From assembly GCA_033961575.1 (NCBI GenBank), contig CM066730.1, forward strand, positions 157,321,523 to 157,385,522: a stretch of 64,000 nt of DNA. Direction: 5' to 3'. Position 1 is the stretch's first letter, and every line of letters begins with the position of its first letter. Under the pieces are notes generated by a model. The model worked only from the letters and a program-made list of their open reading frames with translations. It was not told the DNA's origin and ran no database searches. The stretch is from Aselliscus stoliczkanus (taxonomy: Eukaryota; Chordata; Mammalia; Chiroptera; Hipposideridae). Both the position numbers and the translations under genes were made by a program. Positions 1 through 44,425 of the stretch are shown here, piece by piece.

Positions 1-686
1 ATTAATTACTTTAGAACCATAAAGAGTGCTTTTTCCTTTAAAATAAGAAGTGCCCAGGTTGCAATTTTTTTCCGCAAGGCTACCGTTTTCCAAGGACAGA
101 AAGTTTTCTTAAATTTCAAATGTCCAGGAATATGACAACGGCACCTCTAGAGAATGGAGAGGTCAGGCACACGGTCAGCAGTTTTAAGATCCACCTCCTC
201 ACGGAAGCAGAGACCCAGGCTGCTGTGACAGTTCCAAGACCCTCAGGAACGACATTATCGTGCCGCCACACACAGCGGAAGAGAGCTCGGCGACGGGAGG
301 CATGGCATCTCGCATCTGACGTTGCACTCAACCCTATTTCAAAGTTCATTCTCATCTGGGATCTCCACAACTACCTTAAGAGGTAAGAAAGAGAGAGAGC
401 TGTCCGCCCAGCGCCTCTACGGGACCCGTGAAAAGGACACGCACGCCGCTACCATCTCCAACCGGAACAACAAAAGCGACGGCAAGCCCTTCTGGACCCC
501 AGAACAAGAAGAGTCAGAGCGACTAAGGAACCCCAAACTTCAGTCCTTTCAGCGGTGTCGCCTCCTCAGTGGCTCCCGGCAGCTGCGGCGGGGCTGCGGG
601 AAGGCGGAGGAGGGGCCGAGCGCGGCTCGGGGACCGGGGCTGCGGGAGCGACGATGCCCTGGGGACACCCCCAGCGACACACTCAC
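1..686 (-). other. AGO3: AGO3 intron 1, start
   Basis: Begins with the GTGAGT donor at 686. From 1 to about 500 I see unique, non-repetitive sequence without a recognisable element. Confidence 0.7.
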
Positions 687-1430
687 CTGCGGAGCCGATT
701 TCCATTCATGGAGCTGGGGGGAGTGCTTCCAGCGAGAAGGGCGCCCGCCGCTGGGGGGCAAGGAGGCGGCGCAGGGGGGCGACGCGGCGCCGCAGGCACT
801 CTCTCGCTCGGCCCCGCGGCGCGGTGGCGACGGCTTCTTCTCAGCAACCGCGCTCCGAAAGCTCTCCCCGCCGTCGGGAGGCAGCACGCCACTAAGCGAG
901 GGGCCGGAGCGAGCGGGAGGCGAGGACAGGGGAAGCTCGGTGCGGAACTTGCGTCGCCCGTCGCCGCTGACGCTCCGGCTGCCCCTCCACGACTGCGGCG
1001 CCGCGGCCGACCTCCCCGGGGGCCGTCCCCGGAAGCCCGCTGGCGTCAGTTCCGCTGCCCCGGCTCTCCGGACGTCCACGCCTCACCTCGCCGTCCCAGG
1101 CCGTGCGGGCGCGACGTCGGTGCGGACGCGGCCGGCGCGGGGGACGCAGGGGAGGTGTCGGGCAGCGGGCCGCTCGTCTGGGCGGGGCTTGGGGCGCGCG
1201 AGGGGCGGGGCCTCCGCGGGGCTGTGCCGGCCGGAGACAACCCGGAGGGGCGGGGCTCCTGGGGCCGCCCCGGTGCGGAGCCCTGCCTGCCTGCCTGCGA
1301 CGCTGCGGAGGGCGGTGCAGCTTACCTGGGGAGGAGCCTACCTGGAGTGAGGCTGGTCAGGGTGCAGAGTCCCCATGCCGCGCAAGTCTTGGGCAGGGCC
1401 GCCCCCCTTCCCGAAGCTCCTCCCACCATG
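550..1430 (-). promoter_or_regulatory. AGO3: CpG-island promoter of AGO3
   Basis: Strongly GC- and CpG-rich block with many GC boxes (GGGGCGGGGC-type runs around 1180-1255) that surrounds AGO3 exon 1 and extends to its upstream side. No TATA box stands out. The transcription start cannot be placed exactly; the 5' UTR probably starts between 750 and 1400. Open frames seen through this block on both strands reflect GC content. Confidence 0.85.
687..705 (-). CDS. AGO3: Argonaute-3, first coding exon (partial gene)
   Basis: ATG at 705-703 reads M E I G S A and then G, followed by the donor GTGAGT at 686. This is the AGO3 N-terminus; 19 nt are coded and codon 7 is split 1+2, like a short first exon. 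The rest of AGO3 lies beyond the left edge. It is on the same strand as AGO1 and downstream of it, as in the human cluster. An out-of-frame ATG lies 4 nt upstream at 709. Confidence 0.92.
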
Positions 1431-1991
1431 CCCAGCTTGGGCGACCTCACGCTCCTCTTCCTCCGCTAGCGGCCAAGTAACCACCACAGTAGCTCACTCC
1501 AAGTTCGTACGGTTGCTTTGACTACCAGTGGGGCGGAGGGGTGTGGGGTGGGAGGGGGGTGTAAAAATGTACAATTTAGCTTGGGAAAAGATGAAGAAAC
1601 AGGATATGACACAAACATCAGATCGCAGTTTCCGTGTTTCAAACTCTTTAATAGCGTCTCGTCACACTGAGACCTGAACTCCTTTCCAGAGTCAAAACGC
1701 ACTGTGTAACGGGGGCCCAGCTTTTCTCCTCCAGCAAGACTTACTGTGCTACAGCGAGACCGGCCTGCTTCTCATTTCCGCAACGGGCAAAGGGGCTTCT
1801 CTTTCCCACTGGGAGTCTCTCCGCTTTCAGCTCCCTTCGCCAGAAACCCTCTCTCCTTTCTCTGCACCCCGTCCCTTCTTTTTATACCTCAATTTAAGAC
1901 GTAGGCCTTTTCTGCTATGGTGGGGCACCCGCTTTTCTATTACAGCATGTCTTTAATAATCCTGTTCCAATCCGTAATTTGTTTTTACTAG

Positions 1992-1997
1992 TTTATT
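1992..1997 (-). terminator. Candidate distal AGO1 polyadenylation signal
   Basis: Minus-strand AATAAA, the last such motif before the AGO3 CpG island, so it is the furthest sensible end for an AGO1 transcript. Unproven. Confidence 0.35.
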
Positions 1998-2029
1998 GTG
2001 TGCCCCCGCTCTACCACTAGAATGTAAGC

Positions 2030-2035
2030 TTTATT
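2030..2035 (-). terminator. Candidate distal AGO1 polyadenylation signal
   Basis: TTTATT on + gives AATAAA on the minus strand. It is within a diverged L2 remnant, and no clear GU-rich element was confirmed downstream. A choice between this and 1992-1997 cannot be made from sequence. Confidence 0.3.
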
Positions 2036-3502
2036 AGGTTACCAGGACCAGCACGTTAACTGGCAAATAGTAGGTCCTTAATATTTGTTGCCTTTAATGA
2101 AAGTTGATACTATTTTACTCTGGCTGAATGATTCATGACATTTCCCTATGTCCCTAAACATCAAGAATGTTGTTTAGACTTTTAAAAGTCAAAGCACATT
2201 TTTTTTTTTTAAAGGTAGGACAAAGAGGAAAAGACAATTATCCTATCTTAGAGCTCCCTCACCCCCCCCACCTTCCAATCACTGGGACTTTGGATCCATC
2301 ACCTGAGCCTTCCTGGCTTAAGTTTCCTCATCTGAAAAATGGAGAACATGTACCTTACAGTTGTGAGGTTAGGGAATGTGCATAAAGCACAGAAAACCCT
2401 CCCTAAACGTTAGTGAAGTACTGTATTTACCATTTTAAAGCACTTATTAGATACGCATACCATAAACACTTCATAAACGGATGGGATTCAAACTCACATC
2501 TGATACCAATTCTTTCTCACTTCTTCCTTCCCACCCATAACCCATTTACTGAAAATGCCCTCCCCAATTTTAAAATATCAAATTAAATGTCACCAGATGA
2601 AACACTGTATCTTCAAAGTTATTTTCAATCCTTGACTGTACACAATCCAAGTCTATATAGCAGCATCTGACAGGGTAAATACCAACTGTTGTGCAAGGGT
2701 CTATCATACCTTCAACCCCCAATTCTAGAACTGGTTCCTTAAATGACTGCAGGCTTCTTCAGCGTCTCCCAGAATAAACATGGTGATGGTGATGAACCCT
2801 GGAGGTGGGCCAGTCTTCTTTGCTGACATTGATGAAGCAGGATTTAGACCTTCTGATTAGGTCCAGTTTAAAATGTCAATGATACCTTCCCACCTACTAC
2901 TTCTACCCAGGAACCCCCATCTCTTCAGGATGGACCCAAGTGAACCGTTCATGAATTGTAATATCAGGAAGTGAGAAGGCAAAAAAAGTTAGAATGATTC
3001 TGCAAAAAGCAAAGTTGTACTAGGCTTTCCCCTGACCACATACATACAAACACTAGTTTTGGATAACCTCATTCTCAAATGAATCTGCTCTTAAGGGCAT
3101 AGAACAGTGTCTTTGTGCATCTTGTTAACTGTCATAGCCCGTGCCTAGAACAGTGCCAGTGCCTGGCACATAGAATCACTCTGTAAATATTTGTGGGATG
3201 GATGAATAAATGAGTAGGCTTCAAGAATGGGGCTCAGGAAGCAGGCTAAAACTGCCCTCATCTGACGTGGCACTGGTTTGCTTTCAGTAGGGAGAACTAT
3301 AAAATAGTAGAGAAATCTCAGGGGCAAGGAAATCAATGCTCACTGAAAGTTGCATTCCTAGGCTTTCTGTGCTACATAAACATTATTACTGGATGAGAGC
3401 AAATAGAGTCCTCTCCTCTCCCATGGGCTGAAATTCATTGACATGACACTTGAGTTCAAATCTCTTCTCCTAGACCACTGTTTAAACAGCAGAAAGAAAG
3501 CT

Positions 3503-3677
3503 CGAGTTGACCCTTGAACACAACAGTTAGTGGTGCTGGGAGTTGAAAATGTACGACTTTAAAGATCCTCAAAAACTTAACTAGGGCCAGCCGAGTGGCC
3601 CAGCGGTTGAAAGCTGGCTTGGGATGCCAGCGGTCCAGGTTTGGATCCTGCATGTAAGGGCCAGTGACACTGCCCTC

Positions 3678-3708
<31 letters not shown>

Positions 3709-4012
3709 AAACCTTAACTAGAGATATCCCTCAGTATCCTGGAGTGATTGGCTCCAGAACCCCATGGACACCAAAGTCCAAGGATGCAAAAGATCCTTAT
3801 ATAAAATGGTGTAGAACATGCACAGTCAGCCCTCCACATCCATGGACTCCGAACAAGGGACTGAAAATACTGTTTTTGATCTGTGGCTGGTTGAATCCTC
3901 GGATGCAAAATCTGGGGGCACACACAGGTCTGACTGTATATTTATTGAAAAAAATCCACATATAAGTGGACCTGCACAGTTCAAACCTGTGTTATTCAAG
4001 GGTCAACTGTAC
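3503..4012. mobile_element. Tigger-like DNA transposon, non-autonomous
   Basis: Inverted ends GTTGACCCTTGAA (about 3507) and TTCAAGGGTCAAC (about 3997) followed by TGTA. The interior resembles MER2/Tigger non-autonomous elements. Interrupted by a SINE at 3584-3712. Confidence 0.65.
3584..3712 (+). mobile_element. Short tRNA-derived SINE
   Basis: tRNA-like head GGGCCAGCCGAGTGG, box B-like GGTTTGGATCC, body ending CTGCCCTC, then a CAAAA-rich tail. Flanked by the 8-bp direct repeat CTTAACTA (3576-3583 and 3713-3720). Confidence 0.9.
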
Positions 4013-5626
4013 TTTTGTACTGCAGCAGGACACAATATAAAACATACTGGCTTTAGGGACACTCAGAGCTGAGACTGCAGGCCCTCTGCTACTGTGATCC
4101 TAGGAAAGTCACTCTGAGCCTCACATTCCTCATCTGTAAAAACTAGAGGACTTGCGTAGACACTGCTGGATACCTACTCAAGAATCCTTATCCCCTTCTT
4201 TCTTGCCTAACAGACGTGATTTGTCTTTCTAATCCACACGAGTTAGAGGATAACTGCTAATTAATCCAAGCCACTCATGATGGATGATCTCACTCGCTTT
4301 GCAAAAGACAGGAGTGGGAAGATGACCCAGTTCTGGCAAATGAGACATGATGCCAGATGAGCTGGGGCTTCCAGGGATTTTCTTACTTTAAACGAAACAT
4401 TGGAAAAACTTGGTCCCTCTTCTGCAAGACGTTGTTCTGTCAGCATTTCCATACCTGGAATTATGGAAGCCATCTTGGGACCTTTAGGAGAACTAGCATG
4501 AGGACAAACCAACATAGAGGATAGCAGAGCAAAAAGACTGCAAGAACCTAGTTTGTTGGTGTTATCCCTGAGCCACTGAATTAACCAACCTCAGGGCCAT
4601 ATTACATTAGGACTTCTTGTCATGTAATAGTTTCCTTATTTAAGCCAACTTAATTGGGGTTGTTACATACAACTGAAGGTAGCTGATAAACTATATATGA
4701 ATGCTGTGACAATGCAATAAAATAAACAGATACTGTATAAAACACCTAGCCAAATACTTCAAAGTTCCCAAGCTCCGCCTTTTCCAAAACTGTCTAGATT
4801 CTCCCACTGCCTCCTTTAAGAAATGTACTTGCCTTCAGTAGGTGGGGAAGAGGGATGGAGGGCTCCCTAAAAAGATCTCTCAGGTTTCTCTGTCCCCAAA
4901 AGACACTGCCAAGAGCACAGTGGTGAAGCTGCTGGTGTCCAGAGAAAGAGGACAATGTGTTCCTGCAGGGTAAGTCACATTGGTCTGAAAAACCTTGATA
5001 TGGCATCCTGGGGAAGACAGTCATGGTGCTTAAGTGAAGGGCTTCTAAAATGTACCTCATCCCCGGCAAGTCCACTTTTCCAGCTCCTCCTTGACATAGG
5101 TACTTTTCAGGAGAGCTTCTGTCATGCTCTGTGCACCTTCTAAGCATGCCAGGCTCCCTCAGCCTATAGCCAGAGGAATAAATGTCTTGAAAGTTAGAAA
5201 CGAACAGTGAGAGCTACTTGCTACAATTCAATGCTACTTGCCACCCTAGCAGTACAGGAAGCAGTCTGGAAAAGGCCCAGACTCAGAACTTGAAAACAGT
5301 CTTCTATTTGTACTATAATCCTTTCCTCTAGCCCCCAAAACCCTAACTGCCATGAGATTCTGGGTCTGCTGATCCAAGAGATACCTAACAAATACCCACC
5401 TTCATTCTGCTCCAAGCCACTTGCTAGATAAAAACGTGCTACAATATGTTGCTGAATAACAGGGCAGTGGGAAGGCTGCACAACCAATACTGCAAAGCGA
5501 TATCCAGGGTGTTAGGACAACCTTTAACTCAATACCTTGAGTTCCAGGACCAGACAAATCAGGCCTTCGGCTCCCATCATCTTTTTCTCTCGATAGCAAC
5601 CAACAGCCAAATCTTGAGACCTTTTA

Positions 5627-5747
5627 TTTTTATTTTTTTATTTTTATTTTTAGAGGGCAGTGTCACTGGCCCTCACACGCAGGATCCAAACCGGGGCCGC
5701 TGGCATTCCAAGCCAGCTCTCAACCACCGTGCTACTCGGCCAGCCCC
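5627..5747 (-). mobile_element. Short tRNA-derived SINE
   Basis: Reverse of the short SINE (T-rich tail, then GAGGGCAGTGTCACTGGCC, ending GGCCAGCC). Target repeat TGAGACCTTTTA on both sides. It is sense relative to AGO1 but is the short form without AATAAA. Confidence 0.9.
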
Positions 5748-6949
5748 TGAGACCTTTTAAACATCAATCATTAATGAAACTGAAATTTATGGCAAAAGAA
5801 AACAAAAAAGTGCCATAATGACCATCCTCCCCCTTGCTCTGCTAACTACTTCCTCTTCACTAAGGGTCATAAATTTATTTGAAGTCTTGTTTCAACTGGG
5901 AAAAATCTCCCTTATGTTCCAACTTGTATTTCAAGTTCAACCAAGCCCACTCACCCTTGCTTCTAAAAAAGAGCATGGAATCTGGCTGGCTTGCTCCCAA
6001 GGGAATTTGGCAGGTGGTAGCCACAGGTTAGCTTTGCAATTTGAAAAGTCACAACACTTGGCCTCCAGGGGAATGCTAGGGCCCACTTACGTACATACTA
6101 GCTGCCACTGAAAATTTCTCACCAGGCCCTGTGCCAGAATCCTCCTCTAAGCCATCTTCCCACAGAACAACAATGCTCTAGCAGTAGCAGGGAAGAATGC
6201 CAGAATTTACATGCTTGACAACTGTACCATTAGCTTAAGGTACAAAAACCATAGAACTTCCAAGTTGGCGTGAGAGTGAGAAATGATGGTACTCTAGTTA
6301 AGATTCTGCTTACCTGAAGATTCAGAAATGCTGAATCCATCCTGTGCACTCAATATCACATTTTGATTCCCTGCCCCCAGTCCCCTGTATGTATAAGCCA
6401 CAGATTTCTTGCTCATTTCAATTCTATTCAGAAATACATGCTATGGCCCTAAGATGACAAGAATCGATAGAATGTAGTTTCTCCTCCCAGGAGCTCACAG
6501 GCTCTGGGGGGGAAACAAGTCATGAAAACAAATAGAGCAAGCTGCTAAGTGCTATCGAGTGCACTGGAACACCATCTATGACACTGGTTAGGAACAAAAA
6601 TAGGTTTGTTTATTTTATTCTTTTACAAGTATCTCCTGAGGACAGGAGGAAGCTGGAGGTGGTGGTGGCGGTTGTGGTGAACAACTGGCAGTCCTAGTCT
6701 CAGCCTTATTCAAATTAGGTTTTCCAATGCTAATTTTCAAGAAATACTGGAGAATGACCATGTTATAAAATCCAAGAGAAGACAGGGTGGAGAATGATGA
6801 ACTGAGTAGGAAAAAAAATATACCCCTTCCTCACTGCTGCAATTCCTGGTGTTAATCACACCCTTCTTGGATCCTATTCCACTCTTGATTTTTCTTCCAC
6901 CTCATTAAATCAGTCAAAAATAAACAAGGTATCTACTAGTAATCTGACA

Positions 6950-7630
6950 TTCATTTTGGGTTCTGCTTCCTCTCCTCATCCCTTAAATTGTTTCCTAGCT
7001 GTACACAATGTTTCTCTCACTCTACTCTTTTTCTAAACCATCTCATCCACTTCTATGGCTTTAACTATCATCTATATGAATATGAATCCCATTATCTAGA
7101 ATTGCAGTTTTGTAGTCTTCCCTGAGCACCAAAACAGAAGTGTTTACTGGAAACCTTAACCTCATTGCCCCATGGGAACCTCAAAACTCAGTCTATACAA
7201 GCAAGGCTAATTGTCTTTCTTCACAAAATTCACCAGCTTCCTTCTATAATCTCCCCTCCCCGTCTTGGTTAAAGGAATGTCCCAATATACTCCCTTGCTC
7301 CAGCAGAAACCTGGGCATCAGCCCCTACTCTTCTTCCCCATCCATCATCCATTCAGTCCTATTAATTCTATCTCCTGAGTGTTTCTCAAATCTGCCCGTT
7401 CTTCTCTATCTTCATTGCCTTCCTTATAGCCTTGTTCCAGTCCCTCATTATCTTTCTCCTGTACCAATGGACCATTTGGCTACTCATACCCCGAACCAAA
7501 CTTTAAGCACCTTAAGGAGAGAGACAGTTTTCCTCATTTTTCAATTGTGCCTGTCTTTCTCCCCCCCCCGCCCCCCCACCCCAATACTGCTGAACACAGT
7601 ACTTCATGTGTTTGTGGCAGAATAAATGGA
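6950..7630 (+). mobile_element. L2 LINE 3' fragment
   Basis: Pyrimidine-rich frame with L2-type landmarks (AGCAGAAACCTGGGCATCA, CCATTCAGTCCTATTAATTCTATCTCCT). Diverged, antisense to AGO1, and explains the 161-codon open frame at 7140-7625. Confidence 0.65.
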
Positions 7631-9529
7631 GGCCCTGTCAAGTATGATTACATACAATATGCAGTTTCAACACTCTGGAATTTGTTTTAGCCGCTTTCCT
7701 CCTTTAGAAGTGATGGTTCTGCTCTTGTAGCGATCTATTATTCTAACCTAAAATTTATCAGAGATATAATTAATCTAACAATTTGCTTTGCTAATAGGAA
7801 AAAAGAGAGAGAGAGAAGAGACCGCAATTTAGAAATAGAAGCCACCATTGTCTTTATAAAACAGATTTGTGCTGCTGCTGTTGCTTACTTTAGAAGAACT
7901 GTACATTACAGCTGCTGGGATAATTTTACAATAGACTGGACAAGGTACAGCTCAAAGCAGGACACGAACACAAGTCTCAAAGGGAAACAAATGCAAACAA
8001 GTACACAGCTGTGGGGCTCCAGGGACATTTCCCTATCCATGCTGGACTTGAGAGGGAGAAACAGTTTAAAAACTAAAGTAATACCCAGAGTCGTCACACA
8101 TGCCCACCAGATGGCTGCTAAGTGCCAACGTCACACACCAATCAGGTTGGACTGTGTGCACAGGAAAGTCATTTCATTTTTCCTTATTGCTACTACACCA
8201 GGGTCTTGGTGCATTTGACACATTGTCTTTACTTGCACAATCCTTGGAGAGTTCATTTTCCTTTTTAAAGAAGAAAATCTGCCTTCACCACCTGATTCTG
8301 ATTTTTTCTTTCTTTCTATTTATTTTTTTTTGAGTCATTCCCTCCACTCCCTTTCTTGGGATCCCAAATAGCAGCCAGAGGTTCTAGTAGGAGAAGAGTA
8401 AGAGGACAGCACCAACCTAGCCTCTCCCTCCCTGCTCAGGAAGAAGGCAAGTCCTAATAAATGTGGGGAAAGGGAAAACCAGAGTATCCCCTCTCCCGAG
8501 TCTGCTTAGAAGTCCAAAGAGAAAATAGTGTCCTGCATATCCCTGCCATGATCAGACTTGAAGGAAGGCATCCCAGCTACCATCCTGGATTGGCCTAGGC
8601 CCAGTAAATATAAATAAAAATAGCTTCCCCTGATGTAGTTTCCAAAACTGCATTTTGGCTAGTTTGAGATGACTTTTTACCCTGAAGGGGGAGAAACTTC
8701 CATCCTTCTTAGTTACACATGATGCCAGATCTAAAACACTGTCCTATCAAGCCTTGTAGATATTGCTTGGGCCAGCAAAGAAGTAAGTGTCCCCTTGAGT
8801 GCCGCCCATCTTGAATGCTAATCTCATTTACAGAATTCTGGACAAGAAAAAGAAAACTCCAAGAACACTATTGCTTAGCCAAAGAGCAGCTATCTAGTAA
8901 GTGGGAACCAGGAGCTTTGTAGGGTGGTTTCACACCTGTAGGTACCTTCTTCAGCATTATTCTATTCTAAGGCTAAGTTTCCAGTAACAGAGCCCTAGGT
9001 TTATCCCCAGAGGCCAGCAATAACACCTCAACAATGGGTCAGGTGGGACTGGAAAAATGAGCAGTGCTGTCCTTTCTCACCTTTTATCCAAATTCTCTCC
9101 ATTCTCTTCCCATCCCTCTCTTCTTCCCCCATGTCTATCCCCTAACACTCCAACCCTGGATACTCAAAGTAGCTCAACCCTAACAGATCCTCTGAAAAGA
9201 GAAGACCCAGGTAGAGAGAAACGGACCCAGATCTAGAAAAAGCAATGACAGAAACCAACTCCAAGGAGTGGACAGGTATGGAAGTTGCCAGAAGCCCCCT
9301 GATAGCATGCTATTTGGGTAGGCCTGCTGCTCTACCCTCGTGACAGCTGGAGGGCAGTCCAGCCCAGGGAGGACATCGCTGGGCTTGGGGAACAGACTTT
9401 TGGTCTTCTGCAGCCAAGGAGTGAGGCCTGACTTTGCCAGCTAACAGTGGGATCATTGTAGCCATGCAGAGAATTCATCATCACATAGGCAGATAGGCAG
9501 GCAGATCAGCAAGCAAGCTGAATGAACAG

Positions 9530-9550
9530 AAAAAAAAAAAAAAAAAAAAA
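9530..9550. repeat. A(21) run
   Basis: Pure A run in the 3' UTR region without a recognisable SINE body on its left side. Confidence 0.9.
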
Positions 9551-9782
9551 GGAAGACAGGAGAGGAAAAGCAAAGCAAGAGAGTAGAGCAAAGGGAGCAA
9601 AGGGCCTATCTAAGAGGGTGAGGCTGGGGTCATCCCAGAGCTTTCTCAAAGCTTAAGTGAGAAGTACTACATAAACCATATCCATGAAAGCCAAAGCTTG
9701 TTGCCAACACCAGCTCCCATCTGCATGCACCATCTTTAAAACGAGAATCATCCTCAAGGTTAGGGTACGTTTCAAGTCTCAA

Positions 9783-9812
9783 AGATTAAAATAAAATAAA
9801 ATAAAATAAAAA
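9783..9812. repeat. (AAAAT)n short tandem repeat
   Basis: Five to six AAAAT units. Confidence 0.85.
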
Positions 9813-10790
9813 TCAGAGCAAGAAGTTATTTTCTTGCCGTTGCCCAAGCTGCTTCTCCTGCTTTTCTTCCTTGAATGGCATGTGCAGTGCCAAAGGGCTC
9901 AAAAATGCATTTCAAGCCCCAGCTCCAAACCCACTGGAGAGAGTGAGGCAAAGAGAAAAAGAACACAAACTTGCTGCCGAGAGGAGGTGGCTACCACCAG
10001 CTCCCTATGGATATTTGCGAATGCTGGTGAATGACTGGCCCCTCCAGGAATAGTGCCCTGATCCCAGCCCCAGAATGCACCCAAGAAGAGAACATGCAGA
10101 GCCCACTGTCCCAAGAGAGCTCCCCTCCCCTAGGAGTGGCTGCACATGAAGTAGACAGTATTATGAAGGTGATGGACAGGGCAGACGGAGTGTTGGCATC
10201 ACTCTCTTTAGGCACTTGTGTAAGGAATGTAGGCTCTCCAGTGAGCTGCCTCCTCCCAGGGCCCTCCATTCTGTTCTTCAGCTAGGCTGTGCTCATGGGG
10301 CACCCCACGCTGTAGCCAGTAGGAAAAGAAGTAAAGGAGGAGTTACTCAACAGTCCTGATGCCTTCCTCCATAATCAATGTTTGTGCTACGTTTTGTGAA
10401 GTCGCTGAACAAAGTAGCCAACCAGAACAGAACCTGGGAGAGACTGTTTTGCATAGCAAATCTGGATCTGTACAAGGGCTGCTGGGGAGGGGAAATGGTA
10501 GCTCTAACTGCACAGGCCTGGGTTCTAACCGGCCTTCCTACAGCTGGCTTCCAGGCCTGAGCTAGGTCTAAAGTGTCATGGTTTCATCACCAGATTGGGC
10601 CAAACCCAAGCCCAGGCTCCTCAAAAAGAGGCATTTCCACATTGAAGCTGCAAGTTCTCAGCACAGGCAGTGGGAAAAAAGAAAATGAACAGTCAAGGAA
10701 AGAGTGGGCCTTGCCTCAAGGCCAGCAGGTACCAAGCTAGAATCCACTACTTTACCAGTTCTATAGGACAGCCAAATCCCATCTCTATCC

Positions 10791-10794
<4 letters not shown>

Positions 10795-10838
<44 letters not shown>

Positions 10839-10848
10839 GCGCACACAC
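10795..10848. repeat. (CA)n microsatellite
   Basis: About 20 AC units followed by CGCGCGCACACACGC, in the AGO1 3' UTR region. Probably length-polymorphic. Confidence 0.95.
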
Positions 10849-12424
10849 GCCCATGCCACCCACTCACATGCCCTAGTGGGAAACCAGGAAAAATTCATTT
10901 GTGTAAACAGAAGCAATAGGGAGCAGCAAAATCCCCCAGCCTGTTCACAGGACACGCTGGAATCTGGGATGAGCCAAAGTGTCAGAGGACAGTTCAGAGG
11001 AAGGGAAGACTTGCAGGAGAATGCAGAGCAGTGCAGAGGGAGCCTGTAGCAAGAAAAAGGTATTTTCTGCACAGAGGAAGAATGGAGCCCAAGCCCCATC
11101 TTGGGGAGATAACCACCCCTTACCTAGGCCAAAGAACAAGTCAGATACATAGTTCCTTCTAATGGCTCAATGTTTCTGGGATGTAAACTCATTGGGCATG
11201 GGAGAGATTTCCAGATTTTGGCAATAGACTCAAGTTATGATATAAAAATAACATTTAGTTTTTGCTTTTTCCTTATTTTAGACCTAAGGATCGTTTGTTA
11301 TAAGACACCCCAGTTAAGAAATAGTGAAACATAAGAGACTTGACTATCGAGGGTAAAAAGAAGCCAAGAGTGAGAAAAGCTATGAAAGTAACTCCAGACT
11401 CAGGTAGGTGGGAAGGTGGAGGGTACAGGGAAGACAGGAGGCGTAAGTGGAAAGGCCAGGGGCCAGTCATCTCAGCAGCTCTGAGACTTGTCAGGTCTGA
11501 AAGTGCAAATGTCAATGGATTTTAACCATCTTGATTGAGGTTGTAATCTTTAAAAGCTCAATGAATATGGAAGTAAATTCCTTCAAATGCAAAATAGCTG
11601 GCGCTCTGGCTGGAGGCTTGTTGGGTTAGGGGTATTTCTTCCCCACCTACCTCCTCTCCCACCCACCCCCATCCCATCCCCCCCCAAAGAAAGGTACAAA
11701 AGGTTGCAGTTCTGCAGCATTACCGTTACAGGGAAGGCACTGGTTACCCACCAGCGGGTGGAAGGAAGACAGGGTCGTGTCACTTCAGAGCTAAGTGCCA
11801 TAGTGCCTTAAGTCTTATTAGGGGCTGGATGTCTGTCAGGGAGGAGGTGTAAGGTAGGGTAGAAAAGGTGGAGAGAGAGCTATACGGGGAAAGGAGGTGT
11901 GGGGGGGGGGGTAGCAGCGGGGGAGGAGGAGCAACCAAAACCATTAGATTAAAAATCTTCCTACAAACTGGATTCTCAACCCATTAAAACATCTTGTATC
12001 CTAAAATATCGATCTGGGTCTGGTTTCGTTTTTCTTCTTAAACAAATCTAGACCTTTTCTGATTAAGGCTCCTAAAAAATCCTTCCCTCCTCCCACCCAC
12101 TTTCTCAAGCCCCTCACTTTCCCATCTAAAGTATCAAACCCAAACCTACCAGCTTTTGTCCGAAGGGCTGCAGAGCCGACCTTACCAAGCTGTCAGGCAT
12201 GAGTCTTTAGCACTGTGAGTCACGTGAGACACCTGTGTGTATGGTGGGCACCAGCGCTGCCCTTCTTGGTCCAGTGGGGTCAGGGCCATGTGACAAGATG
12301 GGGTGAGGGGTGGGGGGCATGAGGTGGATATCAGAGATTGCTGGCTGGTGGTCTGGCTTACTGGCCCTGTTCCCCACCCCTCTGCCCCCTCTGTAGAAGG
12401 AAACAAGGCCTTCTTTTCTCCTCC

Positions 12425-12526
12425 CTACCCCACCTCCCTCCTCCCTGATTCCTCTGGATTTGGGCGGCACAGCTCTTGGGGCTTGGAAAACTTTCTTCTA
12501 TCCAGTGAGGTAACAGCGTTCCGCCT
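12425..12526 (-). other. AGO1: Putative Ago1x stop-codon readthrough extension
   Basis: After the AGO1 TGA the frame continues without a stop for exactly 33 codons, starting RRNAVTSLD and ending at TAG 12427-12425. A let-7 seed match on the mRNA strand, TACCTCA, lies at 12512-12506, 14 nt past the stop. A 33-residue readthrough isoform of human AGO1 (Ago1x), stimulated by let-7a pairing just after the stop, has been described; length and site placement match here. That this animal makes it is inference. Confidence 0.75.
12506..12512 (-). promoter_or_regulatory. let-7 seed match next to the AGO1 stop
   Basis: Minus-strand TACCTCA pairs with let-7 positions 2-7 and has A opposite position 1. 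It lies inside the readthrough frame, 14 nt after TGA, the arrangement reported to promote AGO1 readthrough. Confidence 0.7.

Positions 12527-44425
<31,899 letters not shown>

Larger units (their letters stand above)
1925..2110 (+). mobile_element. L2 LINE 3' end remnant
   Basis: Order of L2 3' landmarks: CTAGAATGTAAGCTTTATTAGG, then GGCAAATAGTAGGTCCTTAATATTTGTTG. Diverged. Confidence 0.5.
1990..12526 (-). other. AGO1: AGO1 3' UTR region (extent inferred)
   Basis: No coding exon can be supported here. The region carries old repeats (L2 at 6950-7630, MIRs, a Tigger-like element at 3503-4012), two SINEs, a (CA)n tract and G/C runs. Human AGO1 has a very long 3' UTR ending close to the AGO3 promoter, so I infer that the minus-strand transcript may run to about 2000. 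Several minus-strand AATAAA motifs lie on the way (for example complements at 8321, 6609, 3941), so shorter forms are likely. Confidence 0.5.

Noticed and set aside
322..1350. 342-codon open frame on + in the first CpG island, with others on both strands
   Set aside because: High GC content removes stops; there is no conserved domain, and AGO3 exon 1 and its promoter explain the block.
7140..7625. 161-codon open frame on + in the 3' UTR region
   Set aside because: It follows an L2 fragment with low stop density; no known protein recognised.
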